A stretch of 64,000 bases of DNA from Bradyrhizobium aeschynomenes (GTDB lineage Bacteria > Pseudomonadota > Alphaproteobacteria > Rhizobiales > Xanthobacteraceae): positions 249,720 to 313,719 of the forward strand of contig NZ_JABFDM010000008.1 in the NCBI RefSeq assembly GCF_013178945.1. The letters are read 5' to 3'. Below are positions 43,401 through 50,585 of this stretch, one piece after another. How positions within the stretch are numbered: the first letter of the stretch is position 1; each line of letters begins with the position of its first letter. A program made the position numbers and the translations under genes. The notes below the pieces were generated by a model. That model was given only the letters and a program-made list of their open reading frames with translations, was not told where the DNA came from and did no database searches.

Positions 43401-43938
43401 ACACGGGGTCGACGTTCCGGTTCGTGAGCAGCCAAAGGCAACCGCCATCTGGCGGCCGACGTGCGAGTTTCTGCAGCTGCTCCGCGTATGGCTCTGGGGG
43501 AATGCCGCCCGGGACCTGCAAGAGGCGTTGAAACTCGTCGATCACGACGAGGCCGCCAGCGCGAAGCACGTGCCGCACGCCGCTCACAAAACTCGGCTCC
43601 CTCGCCACCTGGCCCGCGAGGTCGAGCGCAGCTGTATCCCGCAGAGCCTCGGTGAGAACCCCGAGCAATTCCTGATCGAGTTGCGTCGGACGTGCCGGCA
43701 CATCGAAATGCACGGCCGGGAAGCCCTCGGCACGGGCAGACCCGACGAGAGGCAGGGCAACTCTTTCAGATTTCCCGGTTCCGGAAAATCCGACCAGGAT
43801 CGCCGCCGGGCGACGACGCTCGCGGAAGGTTGCCCACAAGTCCGCGGCGACAGCCTGACGCCGCACTCCCGATAGTCCCTGAAGTTCGTTCAACGCTGCC
43901 CCCAGACCGAGCACGGGCAAGATTGGCCGAGCAATCAA
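40447..43938 (-). CDS. STAND-like NTPase fused to helical repeats and a GT4 glycosyltransferase
   Basis: This single 1163-codon open frame has three parts. Residues 45-240 are a P-loop NTPase: Walker A GFSGTGKS at 50-57, Walker B GGLVVIDEF near 128-136, and a sensor-like LWLLTNRN near 169-175. Residues 275-350 look like the winged helix that follows STAND NTPases. Residues 355-720 are Ala/Leu/Glu-rich helical hairpins resembling TPRs. Residues 763-1163 form a GT-B glycosyltransferase: RILAVGTEWASGQGGLSTFNRQL, LLGRAEDEKLKGLD and the GT4 EX7E motif SRSEGFGLVGLEAI near 1056-1069. The start codon is TTG with no good ribosome binding site, and the frame is open about 29 codons further upstream without ATG or GTG, so the N-terminus is uncertain. 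It stands alone, with no partner gene. The architecture suggests a regulated, possibly defensive, sugar transferase; the function is unknown. Confidence 0.8.
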   Translation of the reverse strand: MIARPILPVLGLGAALNELQGLSGVRRQAVAADLWATFRERRRPAAILVGFSGTGKSERVALPLVGSARAEGFPAVHFDVPARPTQLDQELLGVLTEALRDTAALDLAGQVAREPSFVSGVRHVLRAGGLVVIDEFQRLLQVPGGIPPEPYAEQLQKLARRPPDGGCLWLLTNRNVDPVWSEPFHTAVLEPPDDTADVVRIVVEALGTADAAERLPASRHAEIASRFGRNPRALRLLGNLMRSYALEELIGQPQAVQEGLALEELSDQIERSLLDRAKEGLSNAAGEFLRDLSILLEPAPIGLLGALGAHLGNVQTLLAELQKRFLVDQRKSLRLAHPLVREVELPRLTRDKAAFCVANLRVGRWHAAQLGEAVARSDDAAIAKHLGAVRHHLLAAEARDALLEAVKVVRPYIERRFDWSARMPSTEAERDAQISLLELILEQPGPAAAEFHLARRLELRGERDDMVRALGHAARATVGQDFSTPWVLRMQLTELVHGPEAAIALGPEAAAAVHPAKNLYSVYQVYGFALNHVGRDVEAIEALREGALLVERHIKARLVGQALACAAAMPTAADLTRVRDWAEAAGDLEQEVALANVILNERAGEWRGGAERAQIARRRFPNYLHLALHDAFCWLGAEQPEEAQMALDRFPINWTYRARASNTWLAALIALRTGDLARGHALAELYIDGPLPRDAATIERALIREWDTRVATLSEPNPALEFPVLPPSMSGLSAPVIRPQHGTPVLPQHRTGADVAQVVQADRIRILAVGTEWASGQGGLSTFNRQLCIALSASGADVSCLAIAPAQKDIDEAASLGVRLVAARATPGVDEREWLARRPSDLGLDYKPDYVIGHGRITGPAALRLAEDVFPGAKRLHFLHMAPDEIEWHKFDRELPAGQRAEDRTKLELDLAHTAHRAVAVGPRLCNRFLRDLHPFGTPEPLRFDPGFDSAVSSARTPPPGAPWKILLLGRAEDEKLKGLDIAAAAIGRVFKRRPHGLPGIELVVRGAKPADADGLQTRLSEWAAAPGLLITVRNYSTDPETLDRDLRSSSLVLMPSRSEGFGLVGLEAIVSGHPILLSSQSGLAELLKEQLAAEVAARVSVEMTGNDANPDPDVDQWANAIEATLRNREASFRDAFELLGAMRHRLTWRSSVQALLSTLVKR

Positions 43939-44139
43939 AGATTTAATGCAAGGCCGGCCGGCAATGAAGATGTTTGTCGCTGGAGTGCTGGCGCCTTGAA
44001 CAGCTGTTTTCGCTCGGTCGCTTTATCGCAGTGCAACCTGCACCTGTGTCGGGCGTGTCGCCCGAATTTGGCCGCTGCCTGGGAATGACGGGGCAGGATA
44101 CTCGCGACTGCGAAACCGACAAGGTTTTGCTGGTCCCCC

Positions 44140-45669
44140 TCAATGCCCCGCCATATGGCGGCCGATCTCGGTGAGGTCGGCGTCGCTCGCCCGGGTCTCG
44201 TAGACCAGCTGGCCGTGAAACATCACCAGCAGGCGGTCCGACAGCTCGAGCAGTTCGTCGAGATCCTCGCTGACCAGCAGCACCGCGGCGCCGCGGTTGC
44301 GGGCGGCCATGATCTCGGCGTGGATCTGCGCGACGGCCGCGAAGTCGAGGCCGAAGCAGGGATTGGCGGCGATCAGCACCTCGACGTCGTGGCCAAGCTC
44401 GCGCGCCAGCACCGCGCGCTGCACGTTGCCGCCCGACAGCGCCGAGATCGGCGTGTCCGGGGTGCGGGTCTTGATCTTGTAGCGGTTGATCTTTGTCGTC
44501 GCGTCCTTGCGGAAGGCCGACTTGTTGAGCCACCAGCCGCCGCGGGCGAACGGCGCGCGGTCGAACTCGCGCAGCGCGATGTTGTCGGCGACGCTCATGC
44601 CGCCGACACAGGCATTCTTCAAGGGCTCCTCGGGCAGCAGCGACATCTTGTGCCGGCGCATCTCCTCGCGGCTCGCGGAATAGGGCGCGCCCGTCACTTT
44701 GACGGCGCCGCTCTCGGCCTCGCGCTGGCCGGCGAGCACCTCGACCAGCTGGCGCTGGCCGTTGCCGGAGACGCCGGCGATGCCGACGATCTCGCCGGCG
44801 CGCACGGTGAGCGAAAGATCGTGCACCGCGAGGCCGCCGGCATCGTCGCGCGCCACCAGCTTCTCGACCTCGAGCCTCACCGTGCCGGCCTCTCCGGTGC
44901 GCGACGGCTGCACGGTGAGCTGCTCGGCGCCGATCATCATCCGCGCCATGTCATCAGGCGTCAGCTCGGAGACCTTGCCGCGCCCGGCGAGCTTGCCACG
45001 GCGCAGGATCGTCACCTCGTCGGCGAACGCCATCACCTCGCGGAATTTGTGGGTGATCATCAGGATGGTCAGCTCGCCGGCCTCGACCATTTTGCGCAGC
45101 ATGCCGAGCACCTCGTCGGCCTCGCCGGGCGTCAGCACCGAGGTCGGCTCGTCCAGGATCAGGAAGCGGCGCTTGAGATAGAGCTGCTTGAGGATCTCGC
45201 ATTTCTGCCGCTCGCCGGCCGAGATATCCGAGACCTTGGCGTCCAGCGGCACGCGGAACGGCATGCGCGCCAGGAAGGCCTCCAGCTCCTGCTTTTCCCT
45301 GAGCCAGTTGACCACCGCCGGCACATCATCGCGCGCCAGCACCAGGTTCTCGGCAACGGTCATCGCCGGCACCAAAGTGAAGTGCTGATAGACCATGCCC
45401 AGCCCGAGCGCGTGGGCGTCCTTCGGATTGCTGATCGCGCGCTCGCGCTCGGCGATCAGCACGTCGCCCTCGGTCGGGCGGTAGTAGCCCATGATGCATT
45501 TGACCAGCGTCGACTTGCCGGCGCCGTTCTCGCCGAGCAGCGCGTGGAACGAGCCGGGGCGGACCTTCAGCTCGACATTGTCGAGCGCGGTGAACGCGCC
45601 GAAGCGCATCGTCATGGCGATGGCTTCGACGCCGAAGGCGGCCGAGGGAATCGGATCGTCGCCGATCAC
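44140..45669 (-). CDS. ABC transporter ATP-binding protein, BMP/nucleoside-type (two ATPase domains)
   Basis: This 509-residue protein has two ABC domains, like the sugar/nucleoside importers. Domain 1 has Walker A LLGENGAGKSTLVKCI, signature ISAGERQKCEIL and Walker B FLILDEPTSVLTPGE. Domain 2 is degenerate at Walker A (GVSGNGQRQLVEVL) but keeps LSGGNVQRAVLAREL; its Walker B reads VLIAANPCFGLD, as usual for this group. The GTG start at 45669 overlaps the stop of the hydrolase gene as GTGA, so a start 44 codons earlier is rejected. It powers the two permeases encoded upstream. The substrate is probably a nitrogen-rich small molecule, judging from the inserted hydrolase. Confidence 0.92.
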   Translation of the reverse strand: MIGDDPIPSAAFGVEAIAMTMRFGAFTALDNVELKVRPGSFHALLGENGAGKSTLVKCIMGYYRPTEGDVLIAERERAISNPKDAHALGLGMVYQHFTLVPAMTVAENLVLARDDVPAVVNWLREKQELEAFLARMPFRVPLDAKVSDISAGERQKCEILKQLYLKRRFLILDEPTSVLTPGEADEVLGMLRKMVEAGELTILMITHKFREVMAFADEVTILRRGKLAGRGKVSELTPDDMARMMIGAEQLTVQPSRTGEAGTVRLEVEKLVARDDAGGLAVHDLSLTVRAGEIVGIAGVSGNGQRQLVEVLAGQREAESGAVKVTGAPYSASREEMRRHKMSLLPEEPLKNACVGGMSVADNIALREFDRAPFARGGWWLNKSAFRKDATTKINRYKIKTRTPDTPISALSGGNVQRAVLARELGHDVEVLIAANPCFGLDFAAVAQIHAEIMAARNRGAAVLLVSEDLDELLELSDRLLVMFHGQLVYETRASDADLTEIGRHMAGH

Positions 45670-46349
45670 GACAGCGCCTCGATCAAAGCGGACGACGTCG
45701 CGACGGCGCCGAACACGCCGCCCTGCATCTTGATCATCTTCAGCGCGTGGTCGTGATTGCCCTTGTCGGTGGCGCCGCAGCAGTCGGACAGCAGCACGCA
45801 TTCGAAGCCGCGGTCGTTGCCCTCACGCATCGTGGTGTGGACGCAGACGTCGGTGGTGATGCCGGTCAGCACGATGTTCTGGATGCCCTTGAGGCGCAAG
45901 ATCAGCTCGAGATCGGTGGCGCAGAACGAGCCCTTGCCGGGCTTGTCGATGATGATCTCGCCGGGCAGCGGCGCCAGATCCGGGATGATCTCCCAGCCGG
46001 GCTCGCCGCGCACCAGGATGCGGCCGCACGGCCCGGGATCGCCGATCCCGGCGCCGATCTGCTGCGAGCGCCAGCGCTTGTTGGCGGGCAGGTCGGAGAG
46101 ATCGGTGCGATGGCCCTCGCGGGTGTGGATGATCAGGAAGCCCTGCGCGCGCATGACGGCGAGCAGCTTCTTGATCGGCTCGATGGGGGCGCGGGTCAGC
46201 GAGAGGTCATAGCCCATCTTGTCGACATAGCCGCCGACGCCGCAGAAATCGGTCTGCATGTCGATGACGATGAGGGCCGTGTTCTCAGGACGCAGATCGC
46301 CGTTGTAGGGCCAAGCATAGGGCTCGGAGCGGATGGTGCGGGTAGTCAT
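45666..46349 (-). CDS. biuH: Biuret hydrolase-like cysteine hydrolase (isochorismatase superfamily)
   Basis: This 227-residue cysteine hydrolase has a complete catalytic triad: Asp30 in LIVIDMQTDFC, Lys136 in IDKPGKGSF and Cys169 in TGITTDVCVHTTMRE. The spacing and surrounding sequence (YAWPYNGDLRPENTALIVID, REGHRTDLSDLPANKRWRSQ, GRILVRGEPGWEIIPDL) closely follow the Rhizobium biuret hydrolase BiuH as I remember it, which has D36/K142/C175. It would cleave biuret or a related ureide to allophanate and ammonia. It sits inside an ABC importer operon, so the imported solute is probably its substrate or precursor. Allophanate hydrolase is not in the window. Confidence 0.8.
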   Translation of the reverse strand: MTTRTIRSEPYAWPYNGDLRPENTALIVIDMQTDFCGVGGYVDKMGYDLSLTRAPIEPIKKLLAVMRAQGFLIIHTREGHRTDLSDLPANKRWRSQQIGAGIGDPGPCGRILVRGEPGWEIIPDLAPLPGEIIIDKPGKGSFCATDLELILRLKGIQNIVLTGITTDVCVHTTMREGNDRGFECVLLSDCCGATDKGNHDHALKMIKMQGGVFGAVATSSALIEALS

Positions 46350-46410
46350 ATCAGTCTCCCGTAGTACTTGGGGCCGTGAGCACTTGATGACGTTGCGGCG
46401 CCAACTGGGG

Positions 46411-46533
46411 CCTCATGGTTCGAGACGCGTCGCAAGGGCGACGCTCCTCACCATGAGGGGAAGCGTTGCCGCCGCGGAAATAGTCCTCATCCTGAGGAGG
46501 CCGCCGCAGGCGGCCGTCTCGAAGGATGGCCGC
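46411..46533. repeat. Dispersed palindromic repeat inside the ABC operon
   Basis: CCTCATGGT at 46411 pairs with ACCATGAGG at 46450. A second unit, CCTCATCCTGAGGAGG plus CGCCGCAGGCGGC (46485-46514), continues to CGTCTCGAAGGATGG. Both units are familiar intergenic repeats of Bradyrhizobium-type genomes. They separate the permease gene from the hydrolase gene and may form strong mRNA hairpins. Confidence 0.75.
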
Positions 46534-46577
46534 ACAAAGATTGTCTGCTTCAACGTGCATCGCATCGCCGGCTCGCA

Positions 46578-47504
46578 TCACCGCGTGATCGACAGCTCGG
46601 CCGGCGCGCCGCTCAAGGTGCGTTTCGGCGAGCAGGTGATGATCATGATCAGCAAGGTCAGGATGTAGGGCGCGGCGTTGAACAGGTGATAGCCGGAGGT
46701 GACGCCGACCGATTGTAGCGCAGGCCCGAGCGCGGCGGCGCCGCCGAAGGCGAGCGAGGCCCACAGGCACAGCATCGGGTCCCAGCGCGCAAAGATGACG
46801 AGCGCGACCGCGGTGATGCCTTGTCCTGATGACAGGCCCTCGTTCCAGCTGCCGGGATAGAACAGCGACAGGAACGAGCCGCCGATGCCGGCGAGGAAGC
46901 CGCCCGCCATTGTGGCGCGCAGCCGGATCGCCAGCACCGAATGCCCCATCGCGCGCGCCGCGTCCGCGCTTTCGCCGGCGGTGCGGATCAGGAGGCCCCA
47001 GCGCGTCGTCTTGAACGCCCAGAACAGGATCGGCGCGAGCGCCACGCCGAGCAGGAACAGCACGTTGATGCGCAGCGCGGCGCGGACCTGCGGCACGTCG
47101 CTCCACCAGCCGAAATCGATCGCCGGCAATCGCGCGGCCGTGGGCTCGATCAGCGGCTTGCCGAGGAAGAAGGCGAGCCCGGTACCGAACAGCATCAAGG
47201 AGATTCCCACCGCGACGTCGTTGACGCGCGGCAGCGAGCAGATGCCGGCGTGCAATGCGCCGAGCAGCGCGCCGGTGAGGCCGGCGGCGAGCACGCCCAG
47301 CCATGGCGAGCCGGAGAGATAGGAGATGCCGTAGGCGCTCATCGCGCCCATCACCAGCGTGCCCTCGAGGCCGAGATTGATGCGGCCGGACCGCTCGGTG
47401 ATGCATTCGCCGAGGCTGACGAACAAAAACGGCGTGGAGACGCGGATGGCGCCGCCGAGCACCGCGAGCGGGACGGTCCAGAGTCCGATGTTGCCGTCAG
47501 CCAT
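46578..47504 (-). CDS. ABC transporter permease, BMP/nucleoside type (second permease)
   Basis: This 308-residue inner-membrane permease has about 9 helices and the BPD_transp_2 pattern: STPFLFVSLGECITERSGRINLGLEGTLVMGA near the N-terminus, ATMAGGFLAGIGGSFLSLFY in the coupling region, and GQGITAVALVIFARWDPMLCLWASLAFGGA. It starts 3 bases after the stop of the first permease gene. A repeat element follows and separates it from the hydrolase and ATPase genes. It forms the membrane channel with the other permease. Confidence 0.92.
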   Translation of the reverse strand: MADGNIGLWTVPLAVLGGAIRVSTPFLFVSLGECITERSGRINLGLEGTLVMGAMSAYGISYLSGSPWLGVLAAGLTGALLGALHAGICSLPRVNDVAVGISLMLFGTGLAFFLGKPLIEPTAARLPAIDFGWWSDVPQVRAALRINVLFLLGVALAPILFWAFKTTRWGLLIRTAGESADAARAMGHSVLAIRLRATMAGGFLAGIGGSFLSLFYPGSWNEGLSSGQGITAVALVIFARWDPMLCLWASLAFGGAAALGPALQSVGVTSGYHLFNAAPYILTLLIMIITCSPKRTLSGAPAELSITR

Positions 47505-47507
47505 GGC

Positions 47508-48617
47508 TCAGGACTTTCCCTTCAGAAACCCGATGCGCCCGTAGAGCGCGTCGCTCGCCAGCACGGAGATGAAGATGATGCCCTGCAGCACCAGCACCGA
47601 GGCGTCGGGCAGGCCGAGCCGGCGCTGCAACAGCCCGCCTGACGCGTTGATGCCGCCGAGCAGGATCGCCACGGGGATGATCGCCAGCGGATTCTGCCGC
47701 GCCAGGAACGCGACGAGAATGCCGGTGAAGCCGTAGCCGACGGCGAGGTTCGCATTGGTGCGGCCCTGAACGGCGGCGACTTCGACCATGCCGGCGAGCC
47801 CGGCGCAGGCGCCGGCGAGGAAGCAGACGGTGAGGATCAATTTGCCGACCGACAGGCCGACGATCTTGGCCGCGCGGATGTTGCCGCCGGCGACGCGCGC
47901 GGCGAAGCCGAAGGTGGTGTGATAGATCAGGATGTAGGACGCGACCGCCAGGATCAGTCCGAACACCAGGCCCCAATGCACGTCGGTGCCGGGGATGGTG
48001 CCGATCATGTTGGCAGCGCCGATTTCGCGCGTCGACGGCTTGTTGAGGCTCGCCGGATCGCGCATCACGCCTTCGACGAGATGGTTGAGGATGGCGAGCG
48101 CGATGTAGACCAGCAGCAGGCTGGAGATGGTCTCGTTGACTCCGCGATACTGCCTGAGACCACCCGACAGCAGGATCCACAATCCTCCACCCGTCATCCC
48201 GGCGATCACCATCGCGACCTGCACGACGAGCGGCGGCATCCCCTGCAGCGCGAGCGCCGCTGACGTTGCCGAGAGCGCCCCGATCAACAGCGCGCCTTCG
48301 CCGCCGATGATGACCATGCCCAATTGCGCGGGCAAAGCGGTGCACAGCGCGGTGAGGATCAGCGGCGCGGCACGGCTCAGCGTGTTCTGCCAGGAGAACC
48401 AGGTGCCGAACGCGCCGTAATACATGTACCAATAGAGGTCGAGCGGGTTCTTGCCGAACAGCGCGACGAAGATGCCGAACACCAGGAGCGCGACGACCAG
48501 CGCCGCGCCCGGAATCAGGATGTACTCGATTTCAGTGCCCCAGCGTTGCAGGAAGCCTGCATCGGCGGCCGGCGCGATGGCGGCCGCATCAACCGGATCG
48601 GCCGCCTCCGTGGTCAC
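47508..48617 (-). CDS. ABC transporter permease, BMP/nucleoside type (first permease)
   Basis: This 369-residue permease has a longer N-terminus than its partner. Signatures are LSRAAPLILTALCTALPAQLGMVIIGGEGALLIGAL, RGVNETISSLLLVYIALAILNHLVEG, GFAARVAGGNIRAAKIVGLSVGKLIL and NANLAVGYGFTGILVAFLARQNPLAIIPVAILLGGI. The GTG start at 48617 overlaps the stop of the binding-protein gene as GTGA; the longer open frame upstream runs through that gene and is rejected. It acts with the second permease and the downstream ATPase. Confidence 0.92.
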   Translation of the reverse strand: MTTEAADPVDAAAIAPAADAGFLQRWGTEIEYILIPGAALVVALLVFGIFVALFGKNPLDLYWYMYYGAFGTWFSWQNTLSRAAPLILTALCTALPAQLGMVIIGGEGALLIGALSATSAALALQGMPPLVVQVAMVIAGMTGGGLWILLSGGLRQYRGVNETISSLLLVYIALAILNHLVEGVMRDPASLNKPSTREIGAANMIGTIPGTDVHWGLVFGLILAVASYILIYHTTFGFAARVAGGNIRAAKIVGLSVGKLILTVCFLAGACAGLAGMVEVAAVQGRTNANLAVGYGFTGILVAFLARQNPLAIIPVAILLGGINASGGLLQRRLGLPDASVLVLQGIIFISVLASDALYGRIGFLKGKS

Positions 48618-49723
48618 GACGTCGCTCCGATCACGCCCTCGACCAGATAGTCCATCTTCTCGAGCTCGGGATCCTTCTGGCCGCGCTCGGTGCCGGCGGT
48701 GATCACGGTGTTGCCCTTGTTGTCCTTCAGCGGGCCCTTGAAGATGGTGTAGCCGTCGCCGAGAAACTTGGCCTTGATCTCGTCGGCATGCTTGCGCGCC
48801 GGCTCGGACACGGCCTCGCCATAGGGCGACACCTTGACCAGCTCTTCCTTGAGGCCGCCGCGATAGAAGTTCGGAATGCTCTCGCCGGCGGCCAGCATCT
48901 TGACGAACTTCGGATAAAGCGCCTCCCAATTCCACTCGGCGCCGGTGAGATACGCCTTCGGCGCCAGCGGCGACTGGTTGACGTGATACCCGGTGACGAA
49001 GGCGCCGCGGCGCGCCGCGTTCTCGACCATCGTCTTCGGACCGTCGACATGGCATGTCAGCACGTCCACGCCCTGGTCGATCAGGCTGTTGGTGGCCTCG
49101 GCCTCCTTGACCGGCATCGACCAGTCGCCGGTGAAGATCACCTGCGTGGTCGCCTTGGGGTTGGCGAGCCGCGCGCCGAGCGTGAAGGCGTTGATGTTGC
49201 GCAGCACCTGCGGGATCGGCTTGGCGGCGACGAAGCCGAGCTTGCCGCTCTTGCTCGTATAGCCGGCGACGATGCCGGCGATGTACTGGGCCTCGTCGAT
49301 GTAGCCGAAATAGGAGCCGGCGTTCTTCGGATCCTTCTCGCTCCACAGGCCGCCGCAGTGCTCGAAGCGCAGCTTCGGGTACTTCGCCGCCATCTTGATC
49401 ATGTGCGGATTGTAGTAGCCGAACGAGGTCGGGAAGAGCAGCGTGGCGCCGTCGAGATTGATCATCGATTCAATCGTCTTCTCGACCGCGTCGGTCTCGG
49501 GCACCTTCTCCTCTTCAATGACCTTCAGCCCGGGCAGCTTCTTCAGCGCCGCCGCACCCTGCGCATGCGCCTGGTTGTAGCCGTAGTCGTCGCGCGAGCC
49601 GACATAGATGAAGCCGATCGTCGTCTCCGCCGCGAAGGCCGGCCGCAGGCCTGCGGCTGCGCCGAGCGTCAGCGCTGCGCCACCCTGCAACAGATGCCGT
49701 CGTGAAATCCTGCCAAAGTCCAT
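48614..49723 (-). CDS. BMP-family ABC transporter substrate-binding protein
   Basis: This 369-residue periplasmic binding protein begins MDFGRISRRHLLQGGAALTLGAAAGLRPAFA, a twin-arginine signal with cleavage probable after AFA. The Bmp/PnrA-like core has TIGFIYVGSRDDYGYNQAHAQGAAAL, GATLLFPTSFGYYNPHMIKMAAKYP, GYIDEAQYIAGIVAGY and GYHVNQSPLAPKAYLTGAEWNWEALY. BMP proteins bind nucleosides or related ureide compounds. It is the first gene of the importer operon. The start at 49723 is chosen over one 18 codons earlier because it begins the signal peptide. Confidence 0.92.
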   Translation of the reverse strand: MDFGRISRRHLLQGGAALTLGAAAGLRPAFAAETTIGFIYVGSRDDYGYNQAHAQGAAALKKLPGLKVIEEEKVPETDAVEKTIESMINLDGATLLFPTSFGYYNPHMIKMAAKYPKLRFEHCGGLWSEKDPKNAGSYFGYIDEAQYIAGIVAGYTSKSGKLGFVAAKPIPQVLRNINAFTLGARLANPKATTQVIFTGDWSMPVKEAEATNSLIDQGVDVLTCHVDGPKTMVENAARRGAFVTGYHVNQSPLAPKAYLTGAEWNWEALYPKFVKMLAAGESIPNFYRGGLKEELVKVSPYGEAVSEPARKHADEIKAKFLGDGYTIFKGPLKDNKGNTVITAGTERGQKDPELEKMDYLVEGVIGATS

Positions 49724-49935
49724 TGGTGTGCTCCCTCGGCGAGCTATCGTGCCCGCGCCTCTCGGCTTCGCCGGCACGGCGCAGCCTCGGCGGGGATCGC
49801 AAGCTTCGTGCCAGGGGCTTTTGGCCCGGCAGGAAAGCTAAGCCACTGACGGACCACTGCTTTGTGATTGGCTGCGAATTGGGCAACGATTGCTGCCAAC
49901 GAAATGTGGCCTATTTTTTAATCAATCGACTTCAA

Positions 49936-49945
49936 TTGTATGCAA
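49936..49945. promoter_or_regulatory. GntR/FCD-like operator candidate TTGTATGCAA
   Basis: TTGTATGCAA is a near-palindrome within an AT-rich block, about 210 bases upstream of the binding-protein start. FadR/FCD-type GntR regulators of catabolic importers often bind TTGTATACAA-like sites. No regulator gene is adjacent, so this is a weak inference. Confidence 0.3.
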
Positions 49946-50049
49946 CAAGTTCGGCAGAGCGAGACTTCCGTAGCGAGACCTCTGCGGTCAGCGCGCGTTC
50001 TGAAACGCGGTTGTGGTCCGGAGACGGGAAACGGGTCTACTCTCTCCAC

Positions 50050-50131
50050 GTCATTGCGAGGAGCGCAGCGACGAAGCAATCCAGAGTCCCGTCAAGAGCC
50101 CTGGATTGCTTCGCTGCGCTCGCAATGACGG
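50050..50131. repeat. Dispersed inverted repeat (HCEERSDEAIQ type), copy 1
   Basis: GTCATTGCGAGGAGCGCAGC at 50050 is followed by GACGAAGCAATCCAGA. The facing arm, CTGGATTGCTTCGCTGCGCT, ends CGCAATGAC near 50130. This well-known Bradyrhizobium/Rhodopseudomonas repeat recurs at 58611 in the window. Confidence 0.85.
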
Positions 50132-50211
50132 AGGAGACAGCGGCGCGCACGTGTACACACGCACGCTTGGCGAGGCCTTCTGTCACGTCGTGACGATGCG
50201 CCTCGCGCCGG

Positions 50212-50367
50212 TCAGATACCGAGCAGCCAGACCGCGACGATGGTGCCGATCACGGCGAGTCCGGAAATCGTCCAGCCCGTGACATAGGCGCCGTCGCCCG
50301 ATCCCGCCGGATCGACCATCGTGTCGCGCCAGCTCTCGTCCTGCCAGTGCCCCTGTTGGTACGCCAT
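50212..50367 (-). CDS. Small membrane protein (51 aa)
   Basis: The ORF begins MAYQQGHWQDESWRDTMVDP, continues AGSGDGAYVTGWTISGLAVI and ends GTIVAVWLLGI. A strong ribosome binding site (GAGGAGG) lies 6 bases before the ATG. The soluble N-terminal half is followed by one hydrophobic helix of about 20 residues at the very C-terminus, so it looks like a tail-anchored inner-membrane protein. It is divergent from the SDR gene. No function is known to me. It lies inside longer unsupported minus-strand frames. Confidence 0.7.
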   Translation of the reverse strand: MAYQQGHWQDESWRDTMVDPAGSGDGAYVTGWTISGLAVIGTIVAVWLLGI

Positions 50368-50585
50368 GCGAACCTCCTCGAGCCTGCCTCCCCACGGAAT
50401 AAGTCGGAGGCCCGGCCTGTGGGTTCAACCCCGAGGTGAAATTGTCTGTTCGTGCACTGCAATAGAGGTCGTTGACATCGGGTCTGGTCAGGTGCGCCAA
50501 ACATCCTAAGCTGACGCCCGCGTTCCGAGAAGAGAACGAGCAAGTCGCCGGCGCCCGTCGCGTCGGCAGCAGGGAAGGACGACCG

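Larger units (their letters stand above)
49724..50211. other. Promoter region of the importer operon plus a dispersed repeat
   Basis: This 488-base gap has no gene. The part at 49915-49950 is AT-rich (ATTTTTTAATCAATC) and probably contains the operon promoter and the TTGTATGCAA palindrome. The part at 50050-50131 is a dispersed inverted repeat. Frames crossing it, such as one reading HCEERSDEAIQ, are translations of that repeat. Confidence 0.6.

Noticed and set aside
40447..43938. CRISPR array or phage cluster around the large STAND-GT gene
   Set aside because: No direct repeats with regular spacers, no integrase and no structural phage genes are visible nearby.
47508..49346. A 612-codon frame extending the first permease upstream
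   Set aside because: The added part is out-of-frame translation of the binding-protein gene. The GTG at 48617 overlapping its stop is the sensible start.
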